Positions 45,141-55,535 of a stretch of DNA of 64,000 bases are shown here, one piece after another. Each line of letters starts with the position of its first letter. The stretch's first letter is position 1. This DNA comes from Opitutaceae bacterium (GTDB taxonomy: Bacteria; Verrucomicrobiota; Verrucomicrobiia; Opitutales; Opitutaceae), in NCBI GenBank assembly GCA_027482185.1, contig JAIXWF010000003.1, positions 62,001 to 126,000 of the forward strand. Reading direction: 5' to 3'. Below the pieces are notes generated by a model. The model was given only the letters and a program-made list of their open reading frames with translations, was not told the DNA's origin and searched no databases. A program made the translations under genes and the position numbers.

Positions 45141-48100
45141 TTAGTGCCCACCCTTTTTGGAACCATGCGAGTCGTGGCTGCCGTGGCCGTCGCCGTGGGC
45201 GGCGGGCACGTTCTTCTTCTCGTATTCGATGCGGCTGGCCGGCAGCTTGTTGTAGCCGGGCATCTTGGGATTCGGATTGCGCAGCTTGCCGGAATACGTG
45301 GTGCGCGGGCGGATGTTGAGGTAGCCCAGCACTTCGTAGTCCTGATCGCGGGCCTTGGCCTTCGCGACGGCGCTGTCCTTGTCGAGGAGATTGCCGAAGG
45401 TGATCGCGTTGACCGGGCAGGTCTGTTCGCAGGCGGTCTTGATGGTGCCGTCCGGTACCACGACGTTCTCCGGCGTGCCGGCCTTGGCCATGCGGACCTT
45501 GTGCTGGATCTTCCCGTTTTGGATGCGCTGCACGCAGTACGTGCACTTTTCCATCACGCCGCGCATGCGGATCGTGACTTCGGGATTCTTGCCCATCGCG
45601 ACGAGCTCGGGCATGCCGAACTCGGCCAGCTGGCTCATGTACAGCTGGTCCAACTTGCGCTGGTTCCAGTCGAAGAAGTTGAAGCGACGGACCTTGTAAG
45701 GGCAGTTGTTCGCGCAGTAGCGCGTGCCGATGCAACGGTTGTAGGCCATCGTGTTGAGGCCTTCCTCGTCGTGAACGGTGGCGTTGACCGGGCAAACGAC
45801 TTCGCACGGGGCGAGTTCGCAGTGCACGCAGGTCATCGGCTGGACGGAAACCTGGGGATCTTCGGGGAGGGCCTTGTTGCCCTCGCCGCCGAAGGCCTCG
45901 CCGTCGATGTTGCCGTCGGAGTAATAGCGATCAATGCGGATCCAGTGCATCTCGCGGCCGCGGGCGACCTGTTCGCGGCCGACGATCGGGATGTTGTTCT
46001 CCGCCTGGCAGGCGACAACGCACGCGTTGCAGCCGATGCAGACGTTCATGTCGATCGCCATGCCCCACTGGTGGTGGCCGTCGAACTGGGGCGTCTTGTA
46101 GAGCGAGTTGCCGCGCGGGATATCTTTGGAGATTTCGGCGCGGGCCTTGATGCGCTCCTCCGGGCTGAGCTTGTTGAAGGACTCGACGGTGTACTTCGCC
46201 CCGAGGTTGCTCGGCGCGTGCGACTCCATGCCGAAGGTATCGACGAAGGTCGGAGTCTGGTTGTACTCCTCGAGGTTGGCTTCGCGGATGATGTCGCGGC
46301 CTTCCATCGACCAGTGCTCCTGGGTGTTCGCCAGCATCTGGAACTCACCCGTATTGTTCAGCTGAGCGCCGGTGACGGCGTAGGGGGCGGCAGACGTGCG
46401 GATCGGGTAGGCGTTGTAACCGGCGCCGTTGCCGACATGGCCGGCGGCGGAGCGGCCGTAGCCGAGCGTGACAACGACCGTATAGCTGGCGAGACCGGGC
46501 TGGATGTGGACCGGGCCGCGGACCTTGCGGCCGCCGACCACGAGTTCGAATACCGGAGCCTTCTCCTTGCCCATCGAATACTCGGCCTCTTCCTTGCGCG
46601 CGACTTGGATCAGCGAGCCCTTGGGATCGATGCCCAGTTCCTTGGCCAGCTTGGGGCTGACGAGGATCGCGTTGTCCCAGGAAATCTTCGTGATCGGCTC
46701 GGGGCACTCCTGCAGCCAACCGTTGTTGGCGAAACGGCCGTCGTCGGCCTTGACGTCGGCGATGAAGCGGACCTCGAGGTTCGCCTTGCTGAGCGTGGCC
46801 AGCGGGGCGGCGGGTTTGAAGAGCTGCTCGACATCCGACTGGTTGAAACGGACCGCCACCGGGCGGGCGGCCGAGCCGGCGAGGAGGCCGTCGTGCAGGA
46901 AACGCTGCATCGCCTTGTCGGCCTTGGTGCCGGCGCCGGCGAGGGCGGTGATCGTCTCCAGCACCAGCGCGTAGGAATCGGGATTCGCAACGCCGGCGAG
47001 GCGCGCGAGCACTTCGATCTGCGTCAGACCGCCGAAGAGCGGCTGGATCATCGGCTGCACCGGAACAACGGTGCCGTCGACCGTGCGGGCATCGCCCCAC
47101 GATTCAAGGTAGTGGGCGGCGGCGAGCTGGACGGTCGCCGCGGGGTTCACCGCGGAGGTCTCGTCGACGTAGTAGCCGTAGCGAATCACCTCGGGCACCG
47201 ACTTCTGCAACGCGGTCCAATCGAGATCGGCGGGCGCGTTGTAGGCGGGATTGCCGCCGAGGATCACAAGCGTCTTGACCGAGCCGGCCTTGATGGCGGC
47301 GGCGAGGGTCGCGATGGAGGGGGCGGCGGCTTCGGTCGGGATGAAATCGACCGTGGTCCCGATGTTGCCGAGGGCGGAGTTGAGACCGTGGACGATCGCG
47401 TGGACTTCGACGGGCAGGTGCGAACCGGCCACGACGAGGCAGGAGCCGCGGTGCGCGAGCAGGTCGGCAGCGCATTCCTCGATCCACTTGGCGGGAACCT
47501 GGAGACCTTCGGCGTAGGGCGCGAGGGAACCGGCCACCTCGGGGAAAAGGACGGAAGCGAGCTTCGCCGTGAAGGCCAGCATATGGCTGGTGGCGAAACG
47601 GAGGCGATGGTCCGCCATGCTGCCCGTGAGCGAGAGCGCGCTCTCGGCCACGTACAGGCGGTTCATCGGATCGTTGGCCTTGGCCACACGGCGGCCGTTG
47701 GCGAAGCCGCGGGCGTAGTAGAGGCTGCCGGCCTCGGACTGGAGGAAGTCGGCGTCGATCGAAACGATGCGCTTGGCCTTCGCGAAATGGCACAGCGGCT
47801 TCACCGGGCGGCCGAAGGCGGCCTGCGCGGCTTCCACCGGGGGCTCGTCGGCGATCGGCTCGTACTCGGACCAAAGCGCGCGCGGGAACTTGGCGCGCAG
47901 GGCCTTCACGAGGCGCTGGCGGGTCGGCGACGAGGATTCGTCGGCGAGGAAAGCGAGGCCCGCGCCGTTTCCGGCGGCGTAATTCTTGGCGATGCCGTCG
48001 AGGAGGGCGTTGACCGCTTCGGCGTTGAGCTGCTGGCCACCCTTGGTGTGGGCGGTGGCGCGGTCGGGATCGTAAAGGTCGAGGATGGACGCCTGCGCCT

Positions 48101-48521
48101 TCAGCGTGGCGGCGCCGCCGTGCGGCTGGTAGGTCGGATTGCCTTCGAGCTTGGTCGGGCGGCCCTGATGGGTCTCGGCCAGCAGCGGAATCGCGGATTT
48201 GCGCAGCGGCATCGCCGTCGCGTAGTAGGACGGCAGGCCGGGGATGATTCCCTCCACGGATTTGCCGTAGGGCAGAATGAATTTCTCCGGACGACGGCAG
48301 CCCGCCAAGCCCGCGCCGCCGAGCGCGAACGAGGCCGCCATGATCTTCATGAAGTTGCGGCGATCGACGCCGTCCAACTCCGCCGCTCCCTCGGGGAACT
48401 CGCGGGCGAGCTGGGCCTTGAAGCCGGGGGTGCCGGCGAGCTCGTCGAGGCTGCGCCAGTACTTCGGGCCGGTGAGCTGCTCCTCAGCAGACGGAGCGGG
48501 ATGGTCAAATTTGCGTTTCAT
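45141..48521 (-). CDS. actB: Alternative complex III iron-sulfur subunit ActB
   Basis: 1126 residues from ATG 48521. The N-terminus has a Tat-type motif (DRRNFMK, near residue 55) and then a lipobox-like LAGC, suggesting a lipid-anchored, Tat-exported protein. The first part is a molybdopterin-oxidoreductase-like fold that holds no cofactor in known ACIII. The C-terminal ferredoxin part has four Cys clusters: [35 protein letters not shown] with CTYCV, and CEQTCP. It conducts electrons from quinol to the cytochrome subunits. The four-base overlap with actA indicates coupled translation. Confidence 0.96.
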   Translation of the reverse strand: MKRKFDHPAPSAEEQLTGPKYWRSLDELAGTPGFKAQLAREFPEGAAELDGVDRRNFMKIMAASFALGGAGLAGCRRPEKFILPYGKSVEGIIPGLPSYYATAMPLRKSAIPLLAETHQGRPTKLEGNPTYQPHGGAATLKAQASILDLYDPDRATAHTKGGQQLNAEAVNALLDGIAKNYAAGNGAGLAFLADESSSPTRQRLVKALRAKFPRALWSEYEPIADEPPVEAAQAAFGRPVKPLCHFAKAKRIVSIDADFLQSEAGSLYYARGFANGRRVAKANDPMNRLYVAESALSLTGSMADHRLRFATSHMLAFTAKLASVLFPEVAGSLAPYAEGLQVPAKWIEECAADLLAHRGSCLVVAGSHLPVEVHAIVHGLNSALGNIGTTVDFIPTEAAAPSIATLAAAIKAGSVKTLVILGGNPAYNAPADLDWTALQKSVPEVIRYGYYVDETSAVNPAATVQLAAAHYLESWGDARTVDGTVVPVQPMIQPLFGGLTQIEVLARLAGVANPDSYALVLETITALAGAGTKADKAMQRFLHDGLLAGSAARPVAVRFNQSDVEQLFKPAAPLATLSKANLEVRFIADVKADDGRFANNGWLQECPEPITKISWDNAILVSPKLAKELGIDPKGSLIQVARKEEAEYSMGKEKAPVFELVVGGRKVRGPVHIQPGLASYTVVVTLGYGRSAAGHVGNGAGYNAYPIRTSAAPYAVTGAQLNNTGEFQMLANTQEHWSMEGRDIIREANLEEYNQTPTFVDTFGMESHAPSNLGAKYTVESFNKLSPEERIKARAEISKDIPRGNSLYKTPQFDGHHQWGMAIDMNVCIGCNACVVACQAENNIPIVGREQVARGREMHWIRIDRYYSDGNIDGEAFGGEGNKALPEDPQVSVQPMTCVHCELAPCEVVCPVNATVHDEEGLNTMAYNRCIGTRYCANNCPYKVRRFNFFDWNQRKLDQLYMSQLAEFGMPELVAMGKNPEVTIRMRGVMEKCTYCVQRIQNGKIQHKVRMAKAGTPENVVVPDGTIKTACEQTCPVNAITFGNLLDKDSAVAKAKARDQDYEVLGYLNIRPRTTYSGKLRNPNPKMPGYNKLPASRIEYEKKNVPAAHGDGHGSHDSHGSKKGGH

Positions 48522-49177
48522 CGATGGCAGCCGGAGCAGCTCTGCGGGGGCATCAACTTCCAGTCTTTGTGAAATTTCTCGGCGATCTTCGCCCCTTCGG
48601 CGCCCTGATCGACCAAGCGTTTCGAATCCAAATTGTAGACGTCCTTCGGGTCGCGCAGGCGTTCGGCCGGGGCGCGGTGGCACTCGATGCAGAACGCCAT
48701 GCTCAGCGGCTGCGAGTGCTTCACGACGTCCATCTCGTTGACCTTGCCATGGCACTCGACGCACGAGATGCCGCGGTTCACGTGGACGGCGTGGTTGAAA
48801 TAGGCGTAGTCGGGCGTCTGGTGGATCCAGACCCACGGCACCGGGGTGCCCTTTTCGTAACTCTCACGGACGGGGGCCAGCAACGGACTCGTGGTCTTGA
48901 TGATGCTGTGGCAGTTCATGCACGTCTGGGAGCTCGGGACGTTGGAGTGCCCGGACTTGTCGACGTTGGAATGGCAATAACGGCAATCGAGGCCGACTTC
49001 CTGCACGTGCTTGGCGTGGCTGAACGGCACGGGCTGCACCGGGGCGTAGCCGACGCGCGTGTACTTCGGCGTCATGTAGTACGTGACGCCCGCCGTGGCG
49101 ATGCCCGCCAAGACACCCAGATAGATCACGATCTGGAGCGGCAGCTTGTTCGCCGACTTCGGGAAGATTTTCGACAT
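48518..49177 (-). CDS. actA: Alternative complex III pentaheme cytochrome ActA
   Basis: 219 residues. A membrane anchor (LPLQIVIYLGVLAGIATAGV) is followed by five CxxCH heme motifs: CRYCH, CMNCH, CVECH, CIECH and CSGCH. It is the first gene of the operon. ACIII oxidises menaquinol and reduces periplasmic cytochrome c, replacing the bc1 complex, none of which is seen here. Confidence 0.95.
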   Translation of the reverse strand: MSKIFPKSANKLPLQIVIYLGVLAGIATAGVTYYMTPKYTRVGYAPVQPVPFSHAKHVQEVGLDCRYCHSNVDKSGHSNVPSSQTCMNCHSIIKTTSPLLAPVRESYEKGTPVPWVWIHQTPDYAYFNHAVHVNRGISCVECHGKVNEMDVVKHSQPLSMAFCIECHRAPAERLRDPKDVYNLDSKRLVDQGAEGAKIAEKFHKDWKLMPPQSCSGCHR

Positions 49178-49763
49178 GATCGGAAAGGAAGCGGGTGAAA
49201 ACGACGCTTAGACCGTGCCGAAATCCGGCACTGCGGCGGAACCTGCCGCAAAATTCACCGGTCGGCTTGCGCGAATCCCGAATTCAGCGCCCTGTACTCC
49301 GCCCAAAGCGGACCGCAGAGCGGGAACAGGAGTGCGCGGTGAGGTGGGGAACACGGTGAAACGGGAGTGAGAGGGAAAAATCGCTGCCGAACCAATGGAG
49401 CGCCGTTTCGCTTGTAAACCAAAATTTCCGGGGGAATTTTCCGGCTACGAAGAATTAGCAGCGCCGGAGCCGCGCTTCGTTTGCCCTTATCGGGAGCCGC
49501 GGCCCGACGCGCCCGCGCCCCGGGGCCGAAACCTTTCCGCTGGGCGCGCCGGCCGGCCGAAGCCCGGAGATTTCCCAACCGCGCCGGGCCCCCAACCGAG
49601 CGGCCGCACGTTGTCGATCGCGCCGCGGTGACATTTGCGCGACGGCAGCGCCGAAAATCTCCGGATCGTTGCGCAGCCGTCGAGTTCCCGTGACACGGGG
49701 CCGCGATCTTGGGCGGGCCCGGGCATGGCGCGGACGGTTCCGTTGCCGCCCCGGCCTCCCACC
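49178..49763. other. Divergent intergenic region between actA and TonB receptor
   Basis: No gene is supported; frames here are antisense extensions or GC-driven. It must contain the promoters of the respiratory operon (minus) and the receptor gene (plus). I could not define promoter boxes with confidence. A short palindrome-like CCGAAATCCGG lies near 49220. The stretch at 49350-49450 is more A/T-rich and is the likeliest promoter zone. Confidence 0.45.
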
Positions 49764-52649
49764 ATGCCCACCACCCTTGTCCACCGTTCCGTCCGCCGGC
49801 TCGCGGCCGTTTTCCTCGCCTGCGCCGGCACCGCTGCCGCCTTGCTGGCCCAGACCGCCGGCACCCTCACCGGCCGCGTCTCCGATGCCGCCACCGGTCG
49901 CTCCCTGCAAGGCGCCGTCGTCCGTGCCGTCGGCACCTCGGCCGTCGCCTACACCGATGCCAACGGCCGCTTCAATCTCCCCGCCCTGCCCGCCGGCCCG
50001 CGCACCCTGGAAATCAGCTATGTCGGCCTCGACGCCCAGACGCGCGAAGTCGCCGTCGCCGCGGGCGCCACCGGCACGGTCGACGTCGCACTCGAAAGCA
50101 AGGCGTTGAAGATGGAGGCGTTCACCGTCGCCGAATCCGCCCGCGGCCAGGCGCTTGCGATCAACCAGCAGAAGACCGCCAGCGGCCTCGTGAACATCGT
50201 TTCCGAGGAGACCTTCAACACCATGATCAACGGCAACATCGGCTTCACGCTGCAGCAGTTGCCCGGCTTGAGCGTGAACGAGGACGAGGACGGCGAGCCC
50301 AGCGGCGTCAACATCCGCGGCCTCGAGGCCAAGTACAATTCCGTGCAGGTCGACGGCAACCGCATGCCCACCTCCGGCAACTCCCGCGCCTTCTCCGTCG
50401 GCCAGATCAACGCCGAAAGCGTCAGCAACATCGAGGTCGTCAAAGCCGCCACCCCGGACCGCGACGGCGACGCCCTCGGCGGCATCATCAACGTGATCTC
50501 CCGCTCCGCCTTTCAGCGCGACGGCCGCTCCGTCGAGCTCAACGCCAGCGGTCTCTACTACGACAAGAACGAGAAATGGAATTCCGCCTACGCGCTGAAC
50601 TATCTCGATATCTTCAGTCTCGGCGGCGGCACGAAAAACTTCGGCGTCGGCCTCAACCTCGCCTGGTCCGAAGCCTCCCGCGACTACGACAATCTCGACA
50701 AGGACTACAACGTGCTCCGCCCGGCGAACGAGCCCGCCCTCAACCTCTCCGCTCCGCTCTACTTCCACACCAACGGCGCTCCGCAGACCAATTTCCGCAC
50801 CACCACGGCCCGCAGCGCCAACCTCGCCCTCGACTACCGTCTGAGCCCCGCGACCTTCGTCTACCTGCGGCCGTTCTACCGTCACAACCAAGTCGATACG
50901 GAGAAACCCCGCGCCCGCTACTACATCAACGCGAACCACAACTTCAACGCCGCCACCGGCACCAAGAGCATCCTCGAGGCCACCTACAACACCGGCCGCA
51001 GCCTCGCGACGACCCTCACCGAGTTCCGCTACCAGAACGACGCCAGCTTCACCGAGGTCGATTCCTACGGCGCGGCCTTCGGCGGCAAACACCAGGTCGG
51101 GCCCACCACGATCCTCTTCGACCTCTTCCGTTCCAACAACGACTCCAACCGCGACCGCTCCCTCGCCTACGTCGTCCGCAACCAAGGCTTCAGCATCGCC
51201 TACGACCAATCCGTCCGCTGGAACCCCGTCTACACGATCCTCAACGGCAAGAGCCCGCTCGATTTCTCGACCATCAATCGCGGCGATCTCACCGTCAGCC
51301 CGCGTGACGCCGCCGACAAGGTCGCCAGCGCCAAGGTCGACGTGGAGCGCAAATTCGTCGGCGAAAAGATCGCCGGCGCCTTCAAGTTCGGCGGCAAGTT
51401 CCGCGCCAACGTCAAGGAGCAGGACCAAGCCTCCATCGTCTACCAGACCGGCACCAACGCCAGCGGCTTCCCCTACTCCGACCTGCTCATCCGCACCGAC
51501 GCGAAGACCTTCGGCTCCATCCCGATCCACGCCTACCCCGATCTCGCCAAAGTCGAGGCCCTGTTGCGCAACGAGCCCGGCCGCTTTGCCCTGCAAACCA
51601 ACACCGCCCTGCTCAACAGCGTGATCAACGACTACCGCGTCGAGGAGGACGTCGCCGCCGCCTACGCCATGGGCACGCTCCGCATCGGCCGCAGCACCGT
51701 GATCACCGGCCTCCGCGCCGAGCGCAATACGTTCAAGTCGCGCACCTACCGCTACAACAACGCGACCCCCGCCGTCCCGGCCACCGTCAACGCCGACCGC
51801 GACTACACGATGTGGCTCCCCGGCCTGCACTTCCGCCACGAACTCGCGCCCAACCTCATCCTCCGCGAGAGCTACCACCGCAGCTACAGCCGCCCCGACG
51901 TCAACGCCATGGTCGCCGGCCTCCAACTCGACGCCAACACCGGCAACATCTCCGGTGGCAATCCGAACCTCGCCCCGTCGACGTCCCACAACCTCGACGC
52001 CCAACTCGAATACTACACGCCACAGGGCGGCCTCTACTCCGCCGGCGTGTTCTACAAGAAGATGAAGGGCTTCTATTATTCGAGCACGCTGCGGTTCACC
52101 AACACCGACGCCGCCGGCTTCCCGATTCCCGACGCCAACGGCACCCGCCTCTACACCACGACCGACAACGCCCTCGGCGCCACCAACTACGGCCTCGAAC
52201 TCATCGCCCGCCAAAAACTCGGATTCCTCCCCCGCCCCTTCAACGGCCTCGGCATCTCGCTGTCCTCCACGCTGACGAAGAGCGACGGCAAATACCCCGG
52301 CCGGCTCGACGAAGACCTCCCCACCTACGGCTTCAGCGACAAAATCTACAACGTCGCCCTCGAGTACGCCGCCGGCCCCGTTCGCGCCCGCCTCAGCTAC
52401 ACCTACCGCTCCGACTTCCTCGAGGGTCTCGATGTCGACAACACCTTCGACGACTACTTCGGCGCCTACGAATCCCTCAACTGGGAATCCAGCTACCAGG
52501 TCAACCGGCAGCTCCGGCTCTACTTCAACGTCAACAATATCACCGACGAGCCGCAGATCTCCTACCAGGGCTTCAATCGCCCCGACAACCCCGAGGACTA
52601 CACGACCTACGGCTGGCGCGCCACCGTCGGCGCCTCGTACCGCTTCTGA
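49764..52649 (+). CDS. TonB-dependent outer membrane receptor
   Basis: 961 residues from ATG 49764. A signal peptide (LAAVFLACAGTAAALLAQ) precedes a carboxypeptidase-regulatory-like domain (about 30-110, GTLTGRVSDAATGRSLQGAV). The plug domain (about 125-235, LQQLPGLSVNEDEDG and VNIRGLEAKYNSVQVDGN) and a 22-strand-type barrel follow, ending in aromatic Phe (GASYRF). It imports a large substrate, probably a glycan or siderophore, across the outer membrane with TonB energy. The domain order matches the receptor type common in Opitutaceae and Bacteroidetes-like glycan uptake. No SusD partner is adjacent. Confidence 0.94.
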   Translation: MPTTLVHRSVRRLAAVFLACAGTAAALLAQTAGTLTGRVSDAATGRSLQGAVVRAVGTSAVAYTDANGRFNLPALPAGPRTLEISYVGLDAQTREVAVAAGATGTVDVALESKALKMEAFTVAESARGQALAINQQKTASGLVNIVSEETFNTMINGNIGFTLQQLPGLSVNEDEDGEPSGVNIRGLEAKYNSVQVDGNRMPTSGNSRAFSVGQINAESVSNIEVVKAATPDRDGDALGGIINVISRSAFQRDGRSVELNASGLYYDKNEKWNSAYALNYLDIFSLGGGTKNFGVGLNLAWSEASRDYDNLDKDYNVLRPANEPALNLSAPLYFHTNGAPQTNFRTTTARSANLALDYRLSPATFVYLRPFYRHNQVDTEKPRARYYINANHNFNAATGTKSILEATYNTGRSLATTLTEFRYQNDASFTEVDSYGAAFGGKHQVGPTTILFDLFRSNNDSNRDRSLAYVVRNQGFSIAYDQSVRWNPVYTILNGKSPLDFSTINRGDLTVSPRDAADKVASAKVDVERKFVGEKIAGAFKFGGKFRANVKEQDQASIVYQTGTNASGFPYSDLLIRTDAKTFGSIPIHAYPDLAKVEALLRNEPGRFALQTNTALLNSVINDYRVEEDVAAAYAMGTLRIGRSTVITGLRAERNTFKSRTYRYNNATPAVPATVNADRDYTMWLPGLHFRHELAPNLILRESYHRSYSRPDVNAMVAGLQLDANTGNISGGNPNLAPSTSHNLDAQLEYYTPQGGLYSAGVFYKKMKGFYYSSTLRFTNTDAAGFPIPDANGTRLYTTTDNALGATNYGLELIARQKLGFLPRPFNGLGISLSSTLTKSDGKYPGRLDEDLPTYGFSDKIYNVALEYAAGPVRARLSYTYRSDFLEGLDVDNTFDDYFGAYESLNWESSYQVNRQLRLYFNVNNITDEPQISYQGFNRPDNPEDYTTYGWRATVGASYRF

Positions 52650-52933
52650 GCCGGAATCATGCAGTTGAGCGTTGAACGTTGAAGGTTGAGAGATCGATCC
52701 GCCGAGCCCCGGAAAACGCAGCCGATGCCAACAAGCTGACGAACCGAACGGTTTTGCTCTCAACCCTCACAAGCTCTCTCAACTGCACGTGCTCGGCTGG
52801 GCTCCGGGCCATACCGGTTTTTGCCGCAGGCCGGTCATCCGACCGGCCCGCGGTTTTTGCGCTTCCGCAAATCTTCGCCCAAGTGTCACACCCGCCGGTT
52901 GTCCGCCCTTCCCGACTCCCCTCCCGTTCCCCC
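52650..52933. other. Intergenic region with dispersed repeat
   Basis: No gene is seen. It holds GTTGAGCGTTGAACGTTGAAGG (split words, 52663-52684) and AGGTTGAGAGATCGATCCG (52683-52701). The latter matches the inverse sequence at 19643-19661 exactly. It provides the leader of the phosphatase gene. Confidence 0.55.
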
Positions 52934-54574
52934 ATGAACTTCCCCGCCCGCCCCGCCATCGTCCTGCTGTTTGCCGTCTGCGCCGCACCCCTCTCCGCCC
53001 ACCAGGGCCACGAGTCCGACGCTTGGAAACCCACCCCCTACGCCGACAAACTCGCCCACGCCCCGCGCCCGCTGCCCGACCGCATCGTGCTCACCTGGGA
53101 CGGCGACCCCGCCACCACTCAGGCCGTCACGTGGCGCACCGACACTTCCATCCCGCGCGCCGTCGCCGAAATCGCCGTCGCCAACGACAACGGCCGCGCC
53201 CTCAAGGGCACCGTCGTCCCCGCCCGCACCGAAGGTCTCAGGACGGATCTCGGCGAGGCCAATTACCACACCGCCCGCTTCACCGGCCTCGTCCCCGACA
53301 CGCTCTACGCCTACCGCGTCGGCGACGGCGTCAATTGGTCCGAGTGGTTCCACTTCCGCACCGCCAGCCGCGAAACCCGCCCCTTCACCTTCGTCTATTT
53401 CGGCGACGCCCAGAACGACATCCGCACCCATTGGTCCCGCGTTTTCCGCGAATCCTTCCGCGACGCCCCCCGCGCCGCCTTCACCCTCCACGCCGGCGAC
53501 CTCATCAACAACGCCAACAACGATGCGCAGTGGGGCGAGTGGTTCGGCGCTCCCGCCTGGGTCAACGCCACCGTCCCCGTCCTCGCCACCCCCGGCAACC
53601 ACGAGCACTTCAACGCCAACGCCGGCCCCGCCGCCGAGCGCAAATGGACCGCCAAGGACGGCCGCACCCTCGAGGTCACCGTCGCCCAGCAATCCGACCG
53701 CGACGCCGCCGGCAAAGTCGTGCGCCAGCGCGTCACCGCCCGCGCCGCCGACGGGCGCACCGGCCAACTCGTGCTCGATGCCGACGGCGTCGTCGTCTCC
53801 GTCGACGCCGGTCTGTCCGCCCTTACCGGATACGCCGCCGCCGAACTCGTCGGCCAGCAGCCCGACAAGCGCCCGCTCCGCGACCGGCTCGCCAATCCCG
53901 GCGTCCGCACCCTGAGCCACCACTGGCGCCCGCAGTTCGCGTTCCCGGCCGACCAGCAGGCCCCCGCCGGCCTCGAGGAAGCGTGCTACTTCGTCGACTA
54001 CCAGGGCACCCGCATCATCTCGCTCGAATCGAACCGGCAGCAGACCGACCAAGTGGCGTGGCTGCGGAAGGTCCTCGCGAACAACCCCAACCGTTGGACC
54101 GTCGTCACGTTCCACCACCCGATTTTCTCGCCCGCCAACAACCGCGACAACCCCGAGCTCCGCGCCGCCTGGAAACCGCTCTTCGACGAATTCAAGGTCG
54201 ACCTCGTCCTCACCGGCCACGACCACACCTACGCCCGCAGCGGCGACATCGCCGGCCGCGGCGGTTCGCAAAACCTGCCGACCGGCTACAACCAAGCCTA
54301 CGATGCCGCCATCGGCACGGTCTACGTCGTCTCCGTCAGCGGGCCCAAGATGTACGACGTCTCCACCCGCTTCGGCGTGCGCCACGCGGAAGACACCCAG
54401 CTCTACCAGATCATCCACGTCGACCTCGACGAGATCCGCTACGAGGCCCGCACCGCCACCGGCCGCCTCTACGACGCCTTCGTCCTGAAGAAACGCCCCG
54501 GCCAACCCAACGCCCTGATCGAATCGCTGCCGCCGGAAAACCGCCGCACGCCGAAAACCAAGTCCGCCGACTGA
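52934..54574 (+). CDS. Purple acid phosphatase-like metallophosphoesterase with insertion
   Basis: 546 residues from ATG 52934. A signal peptide (IVLLFAVCAAPLSA) precedes an N-terminal fibronectin-III-like domain (about 45-145). The metallophosphoesterase core has FGDAQND, HAGDLINNAN, TPGNHEHF, VTFHHPIF and LTGHDHTYAR. Between GNHEHF (about 221-226) and CYFVDYQG (about 351) lies an insertion. Part of it (279-310: LDADGVVVSVDAGLSALTGY, then AAELVGQ) resembles a PAS domain core. It is secreted and probably hydrolyses phosphate esters or related substrates. It ends 13 bases before the convergent miaA. Confidence 0.88.
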   Translation: MNFPARPAIVLLFAVCAAPLSAHQGHESDAWKPTPYADKLAHAPRPLPDRIVLTWDGDPATTQAVTWRTDTSIPRAVAEIAVANDNGRALKGTVVPARTEGLRTDLGEANYHTARFTGLVPDTLYAYRVGDGVNWSEWFHFRTASRETRPFTFVYFGDAQNDIRTHWSRVFRESFRDAPRAAFTLHAGDLINNANNDAQWGEWFGAPAWVNATVPVLATPGNHEHFNANAGPAAERKWTAKDGRTLEVTVAQQSDRDAAGKVVRQRVTARAADGRTGQLVLDADGVVVSVDAGLSALTGYAAAELVGQQPDKRPLRDRLANPGVRTLSHHWRPQFAFPADQQAPAGLEEACYFVDYQGTRIISLESNRQQTDQVAWLRKVLANNPNRWTVVTFHHPIFSPANNRDNPELRAAWKPLFDEFKVDLVLTGHDHTYARSGDIAGRGGSQNLPTGYNQAYDAAIGTVYVVSVSGPKMYDVSTRFGVRHAEDTQLYQIIHVDLDEIRYEARTATGRLYDAFVLKKRPGQPNALIESLPPENRRTPKTKSAD

Positions 54575-54587
54575 GCCGCCGCCGCCT

Positions 54588-55499
54588 TCAGGCGGGAAAC
54601 AACTCGTCCGCGTCGCGCAGCGTTTCCGCCGCCAACACGCGGTGCTCGGGCAACTGCGTGCGGAACCACGTCCGCTGTTTCTTCACGAGCGCCCGCGTGT
54701 TCTTCGCGATCTCGGCCGCCAATTCCGCTTCCGGCAACGCGCCGTCGAACATCGCCAGCACCTCGCGGTAGCCGATCGCCCGCGCCGCGCTCGGGTTGCG
54801 CTCGAAGCCCGCCGCCCGCAGCGCCTTCACCTCCGCCACGAGCCCGCCCGCCAGCATCGCGTCCACCCGCGCCGCGATCCGGCGCTCCAAAGCTTCCGGC
54901 GCCCGCTCGAGCCGCGTCAGCGCCACCTCGTACTCCGCAAAGGGCCCCGGCTGCCGCGCAAACTCCGCCGCCAAGTCGGCCAACGTCCGCCCCGACGCCA
55001 GACAACGCTCCAACGCGCGCGTCACGCGCCGCGGATTCGCCGTATCCAATTCCCCCAGACCGTCCGGGTTCAACTCTCGCAGCCGCGCCAGCGCCGCCTC
55101 CGGCGCGAGCGCCCGCACCTCCGCGCGCAGCGTCTCGGGCACGGCGATGTTGTCCGCCACCGGGCCGAAAAACGCCGCCAGATAAAAACCGCTCCCGCCC
55201 GTCGCCAACACCGGCCGCCCCCGCCCCGCAATGTCCGCCACCGCCCGGCGCGCGAGCGCCGTGTACGCCGTGATGTCCATCGGCTCATGCGCCGCGCACA
55301 CGTCGATCAAGTGGTGCGGCGCGCGCGCCTGCTCGGCCGCCGTCGGCTTGGCCGTGCCCAGGTCCATGCCGCGGTAGAACAGCAGCGAATCGCAGGACAC
55401 GATTTCCGCCCCGTGCCGCTCCGCCCACCGCAGCGCCCACTCGGTTTTCCCGACGGCGGTCGGGCCGGTCAGGACATGGAGGCGGGAACGCGGCGGCAC
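54588..55499 (-). CDS. miaA: tRNA dimethylallyltransferase
   Basis: 303 residues from GTG 55499 (PPRSRLHVLTGPTAVGKTE); the frame upstream is antisense to the lipid kinase. The P-loop GPTAVGKT is at the start. DSLLFYRGMDLGTAKPT and GGSGFYLAAFF are family motifs, and ARAIGYREVLAMFDG is near the end. It adds dimethylallyl to A37 of tRNAs reading U-starting codons. It is divergent from the lipid kinase, with only 36 bases between the starts. Confidence 0.94.
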   Translation of the reverse strand: MPPRSRLHVLTGPTAVGKTEWALRWAERHGAEIVSCDSLLFYRGMDLGTAKPTAAEQARAPHHLIDVCAAHEPMDITAYTALARRAVADIAGRGRPVLATGGSGFYLAAFFGPVADNIAVPETLRAEVRALAPEAALARLRELNPDGLGELDTANPRRVTRALERCLASGRTLADLAAEFARQPGPFAEYEVALTRLERAPEALERRIAARVDAMLAGGLVAEVKALRAAGFERNPSAARAIGYREVLAMFDGALPEAELAAEIAKNTRALVKKQRTWFRTQLPEHRVLAAETLRDADELFPA

Positions 55500-55535
55500 G
55501 GTTTTGTCTTCCCATCCCTGCCGGCCCCGTGCTGC

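Noticed and set aside
45144-48572. An 1142-codon open frame on the plus strand opposite actB
   Set aside because: It mirrors actB with low-complexity Arg/Gly/Ala/Val composition and no motif. actB has clear Fe-S motifs and operon overlaps. High third-position GC produces such antisense frames.
49455-52763. An 1102-codon minus-strand frame opposite the TonB receptor
   Set aside because: Composition is Val/Gly/Ala/Glu-rich without domains and it is wholly antisense to a well-supported receptor.
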